The notes: generated by a model from the sequence alone, not told the origin. DNA of 64,000 nt from Brevibacterium aurantiacum (GCF_900169065.1 NZ_FXZB01000018.1:1-64000), one strand, 5' to 3'; positions 18,263 through 27,518 are shown, counted from the stretch's first letter. Translations and numbers: made by a program.

Positions 18263-19324
18263 TCAGTATCGGAACGGCCAGAAGCCGAAGAAGTCTTTGA
18301 TCCGCTGCCAGATGCGGTTGAGTCCGCGTGGTTCGAAGATCAGGAAGATGATGATCACGAGCCCGAAGGCCGCGTGCTCGACCGCAGGCAGCTGCTTCTG
18401 CACCTGAGGCACCACTCCCCCGATGACTTCGCCGAACATGCGCACCGCGATTGGCAGGAAGGTCATGAACATTGCACCGTAGATCGAACCCGCGATTGAA
18501 CCGAGGCCACCGACGATGATCATCGCGAGGTAGAGGATGGAGACGTCCATGGTGAACTTCTCCCACGAGATGATCTCCGAGTAGTGGGCCAGCAGTGCAC
18601 CGGCCAATCCGACATAGGCGTTTGAGACGGCGAAGGCGGTGAGCTTTGTTCGGGTGAGGTTGACGCCCATCGCCGAGGCCGCGATGTCCTGATCACGGAC
18701 AGCCATGAACGCGCGTCCGATGTTGGTCCGGAACAGATTGGTGGCGGTGATCGCGACCAGGATCGTGACGATGATGAGGATGATGTACCACTGCTGTTCG
18801 AACGTGGATCGTTCGATCTTGAAGCCGAAGACTTCGAGACGGGACACATCGACGAAGCCCTGCCCCTCGGTGAGGAAGTTCCAGCGCCTGACGATGAAGA
18901 GGATGACGACTTGTGATGCAAGTGTCGCAATCGCAAGATACAGCCCTTTGAGTCTCAGCGCAGGAAGCCCGAAGAGCACTCCGATCACGGCGGTTGTGAC
19001 CACGGCCATGAGGATCGAGAGCGGAGCCGGAACCCCCATACGATCTGTCAGGATCGCCGAGGTGAATGCACCGACTGCGAGAAACCCGCCCTGGCCCAGA
19101 GAGATCTGCCCCGTATAGCCGACGAGGACGTTGAGTCCGATTGCGCCGATGCTGGCGATGAGTGCGGTGTTGGCCAGGGACAGCCAATAGTTGTCAAAGA
19201 CAAAGGGAACGATGATTGCGATGACCGCGACTGCGCCGATTCGTATCAGTTGCGGACGGGTGTGCCACAGCCTCAGCTGGGATTCGTATGTCCGGTGATA
19301 CCGGCCTGTTTCGACGGCTGCCAT
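18263..19324 (-). CDS. HAAT ABC transporter permease (LivM-like)
   Basis: A 353-residue inner-membrane permease with about ten predicted spans. The LivM signature region is VGYTGQISLGQGGFLAVGAFTSA split over the second and third spans, and the cytoplasmic EAA-like loop is GRAFMAVRDQDIAASAMGVNLTRTK in two parts. It follows the LivH-like gene after a 2-bp gap, so the two permeases are cotranscribed and should form the heterodimeric channel. A 71-bp gap separates it from the binding-protein gene. Confidence 0.93.
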   Translation of the reverse strand: MAAVETGRYHRTYESQLRLWHTRPQLIRIGAVAVIAIIVPFVFDNYWLSLANTALIASIGAIGLNVLVGYTGQISLGQGGFLAVGAFTSAILTDRMGVPAPLSILMAVVTTAVIGVLFGLPALRLKGLYLAIATLASQVVILFIVRRWNFLTEGQGFVDVSRLEVFGFKIERSTFEQQWYIILIIVTILVAITATNLFRTNIGRAFMAVRDQDIAASAMGVNLTRTKLTAFAVSNAYVGLAGALLAHYSEIISWEKFTMDVSILYLAMIIVGGLGSIAGSIYGAMFMTFLPIAVRMFGEVIGGVVPQVQKQLPAVEHAAFGLVIIIFLIFEPRGLNRIWQRIKDFFGFWPFRY

Positions 19325-19326
19325 TT

Positions 19327-20199
19327 TCAGACCCTTTCGATGCGTTTCTCACCGAATACGCCATAGGGGCGAACCAGGAGTATGAGGACAAGGACGATGT
19401 AGGGTGCCACCTCGGCGAGGCCGGGATCCAAGTATCCGGCCACGAATTGGGAGATCAGACCGATCGTCAGCCCACCGACGATCGTGCCGGGCACCGAGTC
19501 GAGCCCACCGAGGATGACGACTGGAAACACAAGGAGTCCGAAGTTGACGAGATTCATCTCCACCGTGGTGACGTCCGCGAGCAGTATTCCCGCGATGAGG
19601 GCGGATACTGCCGCCAGAGCCCAGGACAGTGCGAAGACCCGCCGGACTGAAATGCCGACCGTCATCGCTGCCTGCTGATCGTCGGCGACCGCGCGCATCG
19701 CGATTCCGTGCTTCGATCGTTGGAAGAACAGCGTCAGCAATGTGAGCACGATCCCTGCGACCAGGAGCACCCAGAGCCGGTTGGCGGGAATGTGCGCCCC
19801 CAGGATCTCGAGCTGGGTGCGAGGGAACAGCGGCGGCATTGATCTGGGTTGCGTGCCGAAGAACATCTGCACCAGAGCGGACAGCAGTCCTGCCAGTCCG
19901 ATCGTGACCATGATGATCGAGATGTGGCTCTGCCCGACCATGGGCCGGAGGATGAATCGCTCGACCAGCACGCCGATGATCACGGCCGCGACCACACCGA
20001 CGAGCGCGGCCACGACGATCGGCAGCCGGAGGATCACGAACGCCGTGTAGAAGGTGTAGGCACCGATGAGCAGGAACTCGCCCTGAGCAAAGTTGATGAC
20101 GCCGGTGGCTTTGTAGATGAGGACGAATCCGAGTGCGGCGAGCGCGAGGATGGCGCCTTCGGACAGACCGTAGATGAACAGAGAGACGAAGGTGCTCAT
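19327..20199 (-). CDS. HAAT ABC transporter permease (LivH-like)
   Basis: A 290-residue permease with about eight membrane spans. LALAALGFVLIYKATGVINF followed by AQGEF is the LivH signature, and GIAMRAVADDQQAAMTVGI is the ATPase-contact loop. The ATG at 20199 overlaps the ligase stop (ATGA) and has GGAGCGGA upstream, which is preferred over an in-frame ATG at 20214 inside the ligase gene. It works with the LivM-like permease. Confidence 0.94.
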   Translation of the reverse strand: MSTFVSLFIYGLSEGAILALAALGFVLIYKATGVINFAQGEFLLIGAYTFYTAFVILRLPIVVAALVGVVAAVIIGVLVERFILRPMVGQSHISIIMVTIGLAGLLSALVQMFFGTQPRSMPPLFPRTQLEILGAHIPANRLWVLLVAGIVLTLLTLFFQRSKHGIAMRAVADDQQAAMTVGISVRRVFALSWALAAVSALIAGILLADVTTVEMNLVNFGLLVFPVVILGGLDSVPGTIVGGLTIGLISQFVAGYLDPGLAEVAPYIVLVLILLVRPYGVFGEKRIERV

Positions 20200-22235
20200 T
20201 TGCGTCCGCTCCAAACTTGGCGGCGAGCCGCATCGGTGGGCATCGTGTAAGTGGAGAGGTCATAGATTCGCAGCGGGATCTCGCGGGAAAGCGTGGTCCC
20301 GTCCTGGTAGGTGATCGTCGAATCGACTGTGACGTCTTCGGCTCCGGAATCCAGTGCGTCGATGATCGGGCCATACCTCTGTGCGATGACCGAGCGGCGG
20401 ACTTTGCGAGTTCGAGTGATCTCGTCGTCGTCCGGGTCGAACTGCTTATGGAGGAGAACGAATCGGGAGACGCGGATGGCCTCGGACAGATCTTCGTTGG
20501 CACGAACGATCTCTTCGGCGACAAGGTCGAAGACCTCCGGTTTGGCCGCCAGATCCGTATAGGTGGTGTAGGGCAGCTTCGCATGCTCTGCCCATGCACC
20601 CACGGTGGAGGGATCAAGGGTGATGATGGCGGTGACCGCCGCACCGTCGGTGAAGACCACCGATTCTTCGACATAGGGAGAGAACTTGAGTTTGTTCTCG
20701 ATGAAGGCGTTGGAGAACATCGTCGAATCGGCTGCGAACTTCACATCTTTCAGACGGTCGACGACAACGAGATGACCATGTTCGTCGAGATATCCTGCGT
20801 CAGATGTGTGCAGCCATCCGTCAGTATCGACGGCTTCGGCCGTGGCCTCCGGGTTCCGGTGATATCCGCGAAACACCGAGGACGACCGCAGCAGGATCTC
20901 ATGATCGGCGGAGAAGCGTATCTCGGTTCCTGGGATCGGAGTGCCGACCGAGGTGTAGGAGATGTCGTCGTCGCGGTGGACGACTGCGATTCCGCAGATC
21001 TCTGTTTGGCCGTAGATCTGTTTGAGGTTGACACCGATCGAATGGAAGAACCGGAACACGTCGGGCCCCAAGGGGGCACCGCCGGTGTAGCAGCGCTTCA
21101 TTCGGGTCAGGCCCAATTGTTCGCGAATCGGACGTGTGGCCACGAGGTTCGCAAGTTTGCCGAGCATCTTCAGCCCGGTTCCCGCGCGCCGACCAGAGGC
21201 TGCTTCCGCGGCTATGCGGTCTGAGATCTGGTATCCCCAGCCGAAGACGGCCCGTTTGAGTTTGCCGGCTTCGTCGATGCGAACCTGAACCTCCGAGAGC
21301 ATCGACTCCCAGATGCGAGGAGGGGCGAACATGATGTCTGGCCCGATCTCGCGCATATCGGCTCGTTGAGTCGAAGCGTCTTCGGGGAACGAAATCGCCA
21401 TCCCCTTGAGCAGCCCGCATGCCACGGCGAGCATCTGTTCACCGATCCACGCAAAAGGCAGTATCGAGACGTAGCGATAGTTCGGTGTGATCGGGTCGAT
21501 CGAATCGAGATTCGCTGCCATGCTCAGCAGATTCGCATGACTGAGGTAGGCGAGTTTCGGCTTCGAGGTGGTTCCGGACGTGGTGCAGATGACCGCTATG
21601 TCATCAACATCGCCTTGGGACATCTGGGAATCCAGCCAGTCCGAGTTCGTGGCAAGCGCCCGCGCTCCCCTGGCTTCGACCTCTGTGAAGTCGAGGAGAA
21701 TGCTGTCGGTGTACTGTTCGAGTCCGTGCGGATCGTAGAACACGATGGTGTCGATGCCGAAGGCCAGGCCCGCGGCCTCTTGAGCAGTCTTGAGCGCCAG
21801 AAGCTTGTCGACCTGTTCCTGGTCTTCTGCCACGACGACTCGAGCTGCCGAGGATTCGAGGATATGGGTGAGCTCATCGCCGATCGAGGTCGGATAGATT
21901 CCCACGACGCTGGCCCCCAACGTCTGAGCAGCTAATTCGGCGATGAGCCATTCTGGCCGATTGTCGCCGAGGACCGCTACGATGTCGCCCCGGATGACAC
22001 CCAGTTCGGCCAGACCAGATGAGAATTCCCGGACGCGCTGGTAGTACAGCTGCCAGGTCATCGGCTGCCAGATCCCGTACCGCTTCTCCTGCATTGCTAC
22101 ACCGGTGGGATCGGTGGTGGCCAAATTCCTCAGGTGCTGCGGCATGGTCTCTGTGATGGAAGACGCCGCGTTGCCCTGGCTACCCCGTCCGCCTGCGGAA
22201 TCTGCAGGAGGCGTCTCGATCGTGCGTGGAATCAT
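20196..22235 (-). CDS. Long-chain-type acyl-CoA synthetase (AMP-binding)
   Basis: A 679-residue ANL-superfamily ligase of the long FadD type. The phosphate loop is TTSGTTSKPK (218-227), with Ser in place of the usual Gly. YGQTEICG is the A5 motif and WLHTSDAGYLDEHG the A7 motif, with Ser where the family usually has Gly. DRLKDVKFA is the hinge, and the C-terminal TRTRKVRR segment keeps a lysine in the catalytic neighbourhood. It should make an acyl- or aryl-CoA. It lies inside the transporter operon and overlaps both neighbours by 4 nt, so import and activation are linked. Of the three ligase-like proteins here it is the only one that looks catalytically complete. Confidence 0.9.
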   Translation of the reverse strand: MIPRTIETPPADSAGGRGSQGNAASSITETMPQHLRNLATTDPTGVAMQEKRYGIWQPMTWQLYYQRVREFSSGLAELGVIRGDIVAVLGDNRPEWLIAELAAQTLGASVVGIYPTSIGDELTHILESSAARVVVAEDQEQVDKLLALKTAQEAAGLAFGIDTIVFYDPHGLEQYTDSILLDFTEVEARGARALATNSDWLDSQMSQGDVDDIAVICTTSGTTSKPKLAYLSHANLLSMAANLDSIDPITPNYRYVSILPFAWIGEQMLAVACGLLKGMAISFPEDASTQRADMREIGPDIMFAPPRIWESMLSEVQVRIDEAGKLKRAVFGWGYQISDRIAAEAASGRRAGTGLKMLGKLANLVATRPIREQLGLTRMKRCYTGGAPLGPDVFRFFHSIGVNLKQIYGQTEICGIAVVHRDDDISYTSVGTPIPGTEIRFSADHEILLRSSSVFRGYHRNPEATAEAVDTDGWLHTSDAGYLDEHGHLVVVDRLKDVKFAADSTMFSNAFIENKLKFSPYVEESVVFTDGAAVTAIITLDPSTVGAWAEHAKLPYTTYTDLAAKPEVFDLVAEEIVRANEDLSEAIRVSRFVLLHKQFDPDDDEITRTRKVRRSVIAQRYGPIIDALDSGAEDVTVDSTITYQDGTTLSREIPLRIYDLSTYTMPTDAARRQVWSGRK

Positions 22236-23137
22236 TTCTGGGCCCCCAGGTAGGCTTCGACGACGGCCGGGTTGTTCATGACTTCATCGGGCGTTCCATC
22301 AGCGATGACTCTGCCGAAATCAAGGACAGTGACCTGTTGAGAGATGTCCATGACGACATTCATATCGTGTTCGATGAGAACGATCGTCACACCGGCGAGT
22401 TCATGAACGTCGAGGATGTATCGCGCCATGTCCTCCTTCTCCTCTGCGTTCATCCCCGCCATCGGCTCATCGAGGAGAAGCAGCGCTGGCTGCATTGCCA
22501 GTGCTCGTGCCAGCTCGACGCGCTTCTGGATTCCGTAGGCGAGCGTCCCTACCGGCTTCGAACGTTCGGCCTGCAGCTTGAGAAGATCAATGACCTCTTC
22601 GACGATCACCCTATGGGCGATCTCCTGTTTCCTCGCGGGGCCCGTCCAGAGAAACGCCGACGCAAGATTCTGCTTCATATGGATGTGGCGGCCCAACATG
22701 ATGTTCTCCAAGACGCTGAGCTGGTCGAAGAGTTCGATGTTCTGGAAGCTGCGGGCCACGCCGAGGCGAGCGACACGATTCGGTTTCAGACGAGTCAGTG
22801 CGCGTCGCTCGATGGACTTTTCCGCAGCGTCGTCTTCGTCAGAGGATGCCGACATCCGCTGTGTCCGCTTGCGGCCCTCTTCGCCGGCCACGAAGTTGAG
22901 GACGATCGACCCGGCAGTGGGACGATACAGTCCCGAGACGCAGTTGAGCAGCGAGGACTTTCCCGCTCCGTTCGGCCCGATCACCGCGTGGATCGAACCA
23001 CTCGTCACGGTGAATGACACCTCGGACAGCGCCTTGACTCCGCCAAAGGCCAGTGACAGCGCCTCAACCTCGAGCAATGGCTGCCCGGCAGGCATCGAAC
23101 TCCCACTCAGCGAGTGCTGATAGGCACGTGTGCGCAC
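22232..23137 (-). CDS. HAAT ABC transporter ATP-binding protein (LivG-like)
   Basis: A 301-residue ATPase and first gene of the uptake operon. Walker A is VIGPNGAGKSSLLNCVSGLY, the signature region is degenerate (TLAYGIQKRVELARALAM, with YGIQK for the usual SGGQ, as in many LivG proteins), and Walker B is PALLLLDEPMAGMNAEE. An insertion of about 35 charged residues follows the first strand (EEGRKRTQRMSASSDEDDAA). The start is GTG at 23137 with GAGGAG upstream. The gene is controlled from the divergent region shared with the IclR regulator. Confidence 0.93.
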   Translation of the reverse strand: MRTRAYQHSLSGSSMPAGQPLLEVEALSLAFGGVKALSEVSFTVTSGSIHAVIGPNGAGKSSLLNCVSGLYRPTAGSIVLNFVAGEEGRKRTQRMSASSDEDDAAEKSIERRALTRLKPNRVARLGVARSFQNIELFDQLSVLENIMLGRHIHMKQNLASAFLWTGPARKQEIAHRVIVEEVIDLLKLQAERSKPVGTLAYGIQKRVELARALAMQPALLLLDEPMAGMNAEEKEDMARYILDVHELAGVTIVLIEHDMNVVMDISQQVTVLDFGRVIADGTPDEVMNNPAVVEAYLGAQK

Positions 23138-23179
23138 TTGGTCTCCTCACATTCGAATGACGGGAACGAATGCGCCGCT

Positions 23180-23230
23180 TCACTGTGACGACATTCACTT
23201 CACTAGTGATCGTAGTTTGTCACTATGTGA
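23180..23230. promoter_or_regulatory. Three evenly spaced TCAC-n-GTGA operator dyads
   Basis: Three dyads share the half-site TCAC/GTGA with spacers of 1, 2 and 3 nt: TCACTGTGA at 23180-23188, TCACTAGTGA at 23200-23209 and TCACTATGTGA at 23220-23230. Their centres are 20.5 bp apart, two helical turns, so bound dimers would lie on one face of the DNA. They sit between divergent livG-like and iclR genes. The IclR protein is the likely binder. Confidence 0.75.
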
Positions 23231-23237
23231 AATGCAA
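23209..23237 (-). promoter_or_regulatory. Promoter candidate of the uptake operon
   Basis: On the minus strand TTGCAT (23232-23237) and TACGAT (23209-23214) are separated by 17 bp, a good sigma-70-type match. The third dyad fills the spacer and the second lies on the transcription start, which fits repression. Confidence 0.6.
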
Positions 23238-23327
23238 TACCTTTTGGAGAAAGCGTGTTGTTATTGTCAGAATCGTCTCTCGAGAGTTAAGCTTCCAAAG
23301 AAGCAATCGGCGATCAGAGGTGCACAA

Positions 23328-24065
23328 ATGACCGACAACGAGTCCGGTGCCCGAGGCGGTCTGGGCACGATCAGAAACGCCAGCCGACTCCTCGAGCTCC
23401 TGGCACAGGGGCCCGCCTTCCACCACCTGACAGAACTAGCTCAGGAGTCGGGGATGTCAGTTCCCACTGTTCATCGGCTCCTGCGCTCCTTGACGATCGC
23501 GAAACTCGTCAGTCAGGATCCGACCACCGCGAGATATGGCCTCGGGCCGGAGCTGACTCGCCTGTCAAACCACTTCGTGTCGCGCCATCCGGTCGCGACT
23601 GCCTTCGCCCCGTTTGCTGTCTCTCTGCGCAACCAGCTGAACGCGACGGTCTCGATCCACATCCTCGTCGACGGCGAAGTCGTGTGCATTGATCAGATCG
23701 ATGCCGATGATCGGGGGGCATTCAGATCCCCGGGAACCACCCAACCCGTAACAAGGTCAGCTCCGGGCCGAGTTCTCCTGTCCCATGCCCCCGCGGATCA
23801 CTGGTCGAGGGTCATCGAGGAGGATCCGCAGATCTCGGACACTGATCGAGACGTGTGGGCTCGGGCCGACTACATTCATGTGCCCAGCCAGGACATGGTC
23901 CATCCTGCACAGGTTGCGGTGCCGATCCGCGACGCCTCAGGCATGGTCGTTGCGGCGCTGTGTGCCGATGTCGAGTCGGCTGCAGAAGCCGCTCAGATCG
24001 ACCGAACCGGTGCGGCACTCGCCCGGACCGCAATGACCTGCGGAAGGACCATCATCCATGCCTGA
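23328..24065 (+). CDS. IclR-family transcriptional regulator
   Basis: A 245-residue IclR protein. The N-terminal winged helix (about 10-75) reads RNASRLLELLAQGP through GMSVPTVHRLLRSLTIAKLV, and the C-terminal effector domain carries LNATVSIHILVDGEVVCIDQ, PGRVLLSH and VAVPIRDASGMVVAALC. IclR proteins bind small organic acids and their derivatives. The ATG at 23328 is the only start compatible with the domain. It is divergent from the uptake operon and overlaps the next ligase-like gene by 8 nt. I infer that it controls both directions, using the three TCAC-n-GTGA dyads. Confidence 0.93.
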   Translation: MTDNESGARGGLGTIRNASRLLELLAQGPAFHHLTELAQESGMSVPTVHRLLRSLTIAKLVSQDPTTARYGLGPELTRLSNHFVSRHPVATAFAPFAVSLRNQLNATVSIHILVDGEVVCIDQIDADDRGAFRSPGTTQPVTRSAPGRVLLSHAPADHWSRVIEEDPQISDTDRDVWARADYIHVPSQDMVHPAQVAVPIRDASGMVVAALCADVESAAEAAQIDRTGAALARTAMTCGRTIIHA

Positions 24066-25875
24066 CAGACAGAACGCAGATATGATCGGCAATCACGTGA
24101 GTTCCATTGAGAGTAACTGGCGACCGATCATCAACACCCTTGACTGGGAAGTCGAACCTGATGAGTTGTTCCGACCGGATCCAACAGGTGGGACATGGTT
24201 CCCGGGAGCCAGAATCGACGCGCTTCACAACCTGCTCCTGCGCCATCTGGACACGCACTCCGATCGACTCGCCCTCCACTGGGAGGGAGAACCTGGTGAC
24301 CGCGAATCATTGACCTACCGTGAGCTGGCAGATGACGTGGCGACCTTTACCGCCGCACTGCAGAAACTCGGAGTCGGCGCCGGAGACCGTGTGGCTCTCC
24401 ATACCGGGTGGCTTCCGTCGACCGCTGTCGCCATGCTTGCCTGCACTGGGTTGGGTGCGCCGTGGACTCTCATCCCTGTTTCACTACCCGTCGAAGCGCT
24501 CTCCCAGAAGTTCGCCCAACTCAATCCGACTCTTGTGGTCACCCAGGACGGCGCATGGAGACACGGGTCGATCATTCCGACCAAGCACCGGGTTGACGAT
24601 GCCCTCGCCGCAATCGAGAGTGTCGAGCATACGATCGTCGTGCGGCGGACGGGAATGGATGTCGCATGGTTCGTCGGTGACCATTGGTACTCCGACCTGC
24701 TGGAGTCGAACAGGGACCGCAGGCATGCCGCAAGATTCGTCTCTCCGACATCGGCAGTCGACGTGGACACTACTCTCTGCCGTGCCCTCGTGGCATCACA
24801 CGACTCACCAGCCCTGCTGACCTCGCATACCGTGGGGCAGCTGTTGCCCAACATCGCGGCATTTCACAGGGCGATCCGCGGGCCGGGCAACCTCTGGTGT
24901 GCCGGCGATGCCAGTTGGGTGGTCTCCCAGTGGCATGGCCTGCTGGGCCCACTGCTCTTCGGCGACACCGCCATTCTCTATGAAGGCACTCTCGATATCC
25001 CGAACCGTGACCGCGCAGGACAGATCATCTCAAGGTTCAACGTCTCGACCTTCCTCACCGCCCCCTCAGTCATGCGAAGCATTCGTGAATGGGAGGACGA
25101 ATCGCACAATCAGGCGAACTCCGGAATTCGGCGGATCATCACTGCGGGGGAAGCGGTGGAACCCGAGCTCAAGGCATGGCTGCGAGAGAGATTCAAGGCA
25201 CACGGCACTGAAGTGATCGACGGATGGGGGCAGGTCCTCCTCGGCGGCATTGTCTACCTTCGGCATGCCTCCGCAACCATGCCGGACTGTGGGCTCCACG
25301 TCATCGCCGACGATGGGCAGACGATCAGACCGGGTGAGACCGGGGAGATGGTGCTCACGACGCCGTTACCTGGACAGGTGCGAAGCTGGGAGGGACCCGG
25401 CAGCTCGTCGACTCGCGACAAACAGCAGCGATTCGGTCCCGACCGCTATGCGACCGGCGATCGCGTCACGTTCTCCACCACGGGAGAGGTCATCCATCAC
25501 GGAAGGCTCGATGATCTGGTCTCGATCTCCGGTCAGCTCATCTCTCTGTCTGCGGTCGAGAACGTCATCGACGATCATCCCTTTGTGCACAGTTCCAGCG
25601 CACTGGTCATTCGCCGAGAAGGCCTCGGCCGTGCTGTCGCCGCGGTCGTGGCCACTGTTCCTGAAGCATCCGGAGCAGTCGACTTCGAAGTCGACGATTC
25701 GTCTATTGCCTCGGAGATCATGAATTCGGTCCATGATGTGCTCGGCGGACTCGGCCGGCCACGGGCGGTGGTATTCGTTGATGCCGGCACAGTCGATCTC
25801 CCCAAGATAGAGCTGGCCGAAGAGGTCACGGCTCGTCTCCAACGAGGAGACACGTGGCTGCGCCTGTCCGGCTGA
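24058..25875 (+). CDS. Acetyl-CoA synthetase-like protein with degenerate active-site motifs
   Basis: A 605-residue ANL-superfamily protein resembling acetyl/propionyl-CoA synthetases, translationally coupled to the IclR gene. The fold is retained: LTYRELADDVATFTAALQKL near 85, YATGDRV at about 464 and GRLDDLVSISGQLI at about 482. The P-loop site (about 250-263) reads ALLTSHTVGQLLPN instead of YTSGTTGxPKG. The A5 segment is DGWGQVLLGG. The C-terminal site that should hold the catalytic lysine reads VDLPKIELAEE, without the GK dipeptide. I see no frameshift. It may be a catalytically dead ligand sensor or partner of IclR, or a ligase using another acyl donor. Confidence 0.8.
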   Translation: MPDRQNADMIGNHVSSIESNWRPIINTLDWEVEPDELFRPDPTGGTWFPGARIDALHNLLLRHLDTHSDRLALHWEGEPGDRESLTYRELADDVATFTAALQKLGVGAGDRVALHTGWLPSTAVAMLACTGLGAPWTLIPVSLPVEALSQKFAQLNPTLVVTQDGAWRHGSIIPTKHRVDDALAAIESVEHTIVVRRTGMDVAWFVGDHWYSDLLESNRDRRHAARFVSPTSAVDVDTTLCRALVASHDSPALLTSHTVGQLLPNIAAFHRAIRGPGNLWCAGDASWVVSQWHGLLGPLLFGDTAILYEGTLDIPNRDRAGQIISRFNVSTFLTAPSVMRSIREWEDESHNQANSGIRRIITAGEAVEPELKAWLRERFKAHGTEVIDGWGQVLLGGIVYLRHASATMPDCGLHVIADDGQTIRPGETGEMVLTTPLPGQVRSWEGPGSSSTRDKQQRFGPDRYATGDRVTFSTTGEVIHHGRLDDLVSISGQLISLSAVENVIDDHPFVHSSSALVIRREGLGRAVAAVVATVPEASGAVDFEVDDSSIASEIMNSVHDVLGGLGRPRAVVFVDAGTVDLPKIELAEEVTARLQRGDTWLRLSG

Positions 25876-25902
25876 ATCTTCCAAACGCACCCACAATACA
25901 CA

Positions 25903-25933
25903 TCAGGCGGGCACCCATTGGGTGCCCGCCTGA
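25903..25933. terminator. Bidirectional terminator between the ligase-like gene and rplQ
   Basis: Perfect 14-nt arms (25903-25916 and 25920-25933) enclose a 3-nt loop. It serves two convergent operons. Confidence 0.85.
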
Positions 25934-25953
25934 GATGTTGCGTCAAAGAGTCC

Positions 25954-26496
25954 TTACTTGGTCTCTTCAGCGCTTTCGTCAGTTGCCTCTTCAGCGACCT
26001 CGTCGGTTGCGGCCGAATCGGCTGCTTCCTCGGTGGTCTCTGCAGGAGCCTCTTCGACGACCTCTTCGGTCTTGCTCGTGGTCGCAGCGGTCTCGGTGGC
26101 CTGCTCGGCTTCCTTCACAGTTGCCTGCTTCGGCGAGTAGGGCTCGAGAACCAGTTCGATGACGGCCATCGGCGCGTTGTCACCGGCACGAGGACCGATC
26201 TTGGTGATACGTGTGTATCCACCGGGACGCTCGGCCATGGTTTCGGCGATCGAGGTGAACAGCTCGTGCACGATCGACTTGTCGCCGATCTTTCCGAGCA
26301 CGCGACGACGGGCGGCGAGGTCGCCCTTCTTAGCGTGGGTGATCATGCGCTCCGCAACCGGACGCAGGCGCTTGGCCTTGGTCACGGTCGTGGTGATCTT
26401 CTTGTGCTCGAACAGGGCAGCAGCCATGTTGTTGAGCATCATGCGCTCGTGTGTTGGGGAGCCTCCGAGACGAGGACCCTTGGTTGGGGTTGGCAT
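25954..26496 (-). CDS. rplQ: Ribosomal protein L17
   Basis: The conserved L17 core covers residues 1-120 ([18 protein letters not shown], then [18 protein letters not shown]). A 60-residue tail rich in Ala, Glu and Thr (121-180) follows, nearly doubling nothing else in the core; such acidic tails occur in other Actinobacteria but their role is unknown. It is the last gene of the infA-rpoA operon, followed by a strong terminator. The truA gene often found downstream in Actinobacteria is absent here. Confidence 0.97.
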   Translation of the reverse strand: MPTPTKGPRLGGSPTHERMMLNNMAAALFEHKKITTTVTKAKRLRPVAERMITHAKKGDLAARRRVLGKIGDKSIVHELFTSIAETMAERPGGYTRITKIGPRAGDNAPMAVIELVLEPYSPKQATVKEAEQATETAATTSKTEEVVEEAPAETTEEAADSAATDEVAEEATDESAEETK

Positions 26497-26519
26497 AGTG
26501 TCTTACTCCTAGGTCTTAA

Positions 26520-27518
26520 TCAGTACTGTTCGTCTTCGACGTAGGACTGGTCCTCATCAACGAGACCGGCTTCGAACCCGGCGGGACTGTCCTTGAGGCT
26601 CAGACCCAGCTCGTTGAGCTTGGCCTTCACTTCGTCGATCGACTTCGAACCAAAGTTGCGGATATCCATGAGATCGGCTTCGCTGCGAGCAACGAGTTCG
26701 CCGACCGTGTGGATGCCTTCGCGCTTGAGGCAGTTGTAGGAGCGCACGGTCAGATCGAGATCTTCGATGGCCAGTGCCAGATCAGCAGCCAGGGCTGCGT
26801 CAACCGGCGAGGGTCCGATCTCGATGCCTTCGGCTTCGACGTTGAGTTCCCGAGCCAGGCCGAAGAGTTCGACCAATGTCTTACCCGCGGATGCAATCGC
26901 ATCACGAGGGGTCATCGACGGCTTGGTCTCAATGTCGAGCACCAGGCGATCAAAGTCGGTGCGCTGCTCAACACGAGTAGCCTCGACCTTGTAGGTGACC
27001 TTGAGAACCGGCGAGTAGATCGAGTCAACGGGGACCCGACCGATCTCTGCATCCGCATTCTTGTTCTGAGCGCTCGAAACGTAACCGCGTCCACGTTCGA
27101 TGGTCAGCTCCATGTCCAGACGGCCTTCACCATTCAACGTGGCGATATGCAGATCCGGGTTATGGATCTCGACTCCGGCAGGAGCGGAGACATCGGCGGC
27201 AGTCACGGTGCCTGGGCCCTGCTTGCGCAGGTAGGCAACGACCGGCTCGTCGAATTCCGAGGACACGACCAGGGACTTCAGGTTGAGGATGAATTCAGTG
27301 ACATCCTCCTTGACTCCTGGAACGGTGCTGAACTCGTGGAGCACTCCATCAATCCGAATGGATGTGACGGCGGCACCTGGAATCGACGACAGCAGGGTAC
27401 GACGAAGCGAGTTGCCGAGGGTGTAGCCGAATCCTGGCTCGAGTGGTTCGATGGCGAACCGTGAGCGATTCTCGGAGACGACTTCTTCCGTGAGCGTTGG
27501 GCGCTGTGCAATGAGCAC
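26520..27518 (-). CDS. rpoA: RNA polymerase alpha subunit
   Basis: A 332-residue alpha subunit. The N-terminal dimerisation domain (about 1-230) starts [11 protein letters not shown] and has [21 protein letters not shown] split over residues 25-46. The C-terminal domain (about 250-315) carries [19 protein letters not shown] and the helix-hairpin-helix that contacts UP elements and activators. It follows rpsK directly, with no rpsD between them. Confidence 0.98.
   Translation of the reverse strand: MLIAQRPTLTEEVVSENRSRFAIEPLEPGFGYTLGNSLRRTLLSSIPGAAVTSIRIDGVLHEFSTVPGVKEDVTEFILNLKSLVVSSEFDEPVVAYLRKQGPGTVTAADVSAPAGVEIHNPDLHIATLNGEGRLDMELTIERGRGYVSSAQNKNADAEIGRVPVDSIYSPVLKVTYKVEATRVEQRTDFDRLVLDIETKPSMTPRDAIASAGKTLVELFGLARELNVEAEGIEIGPSPVDAALAADLALAIEDLDLTVRSYNCLKREGIHTVGELVARSEADLMDIRNFGSKSIDEVKAKLNELGLSLKDSPAGFEAGLVDEDQSYVEDEQY

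Noticed and set aside
14810-18407. Long plus-strand frames opposite the PaaK-like, LivF-like and LivK-like genes
   Set aside because: The minus-strand frames contain family motifs and overlapping operon starts; the plus-strand frames do not.
24058-25875. Frameshift or sequencing error as the cause of missing ligase motifs
   Set aside because: Later motifs (YATGD and the hinge) stay in the same frame, and no alternative frame encodes the missing loop near residue 255.
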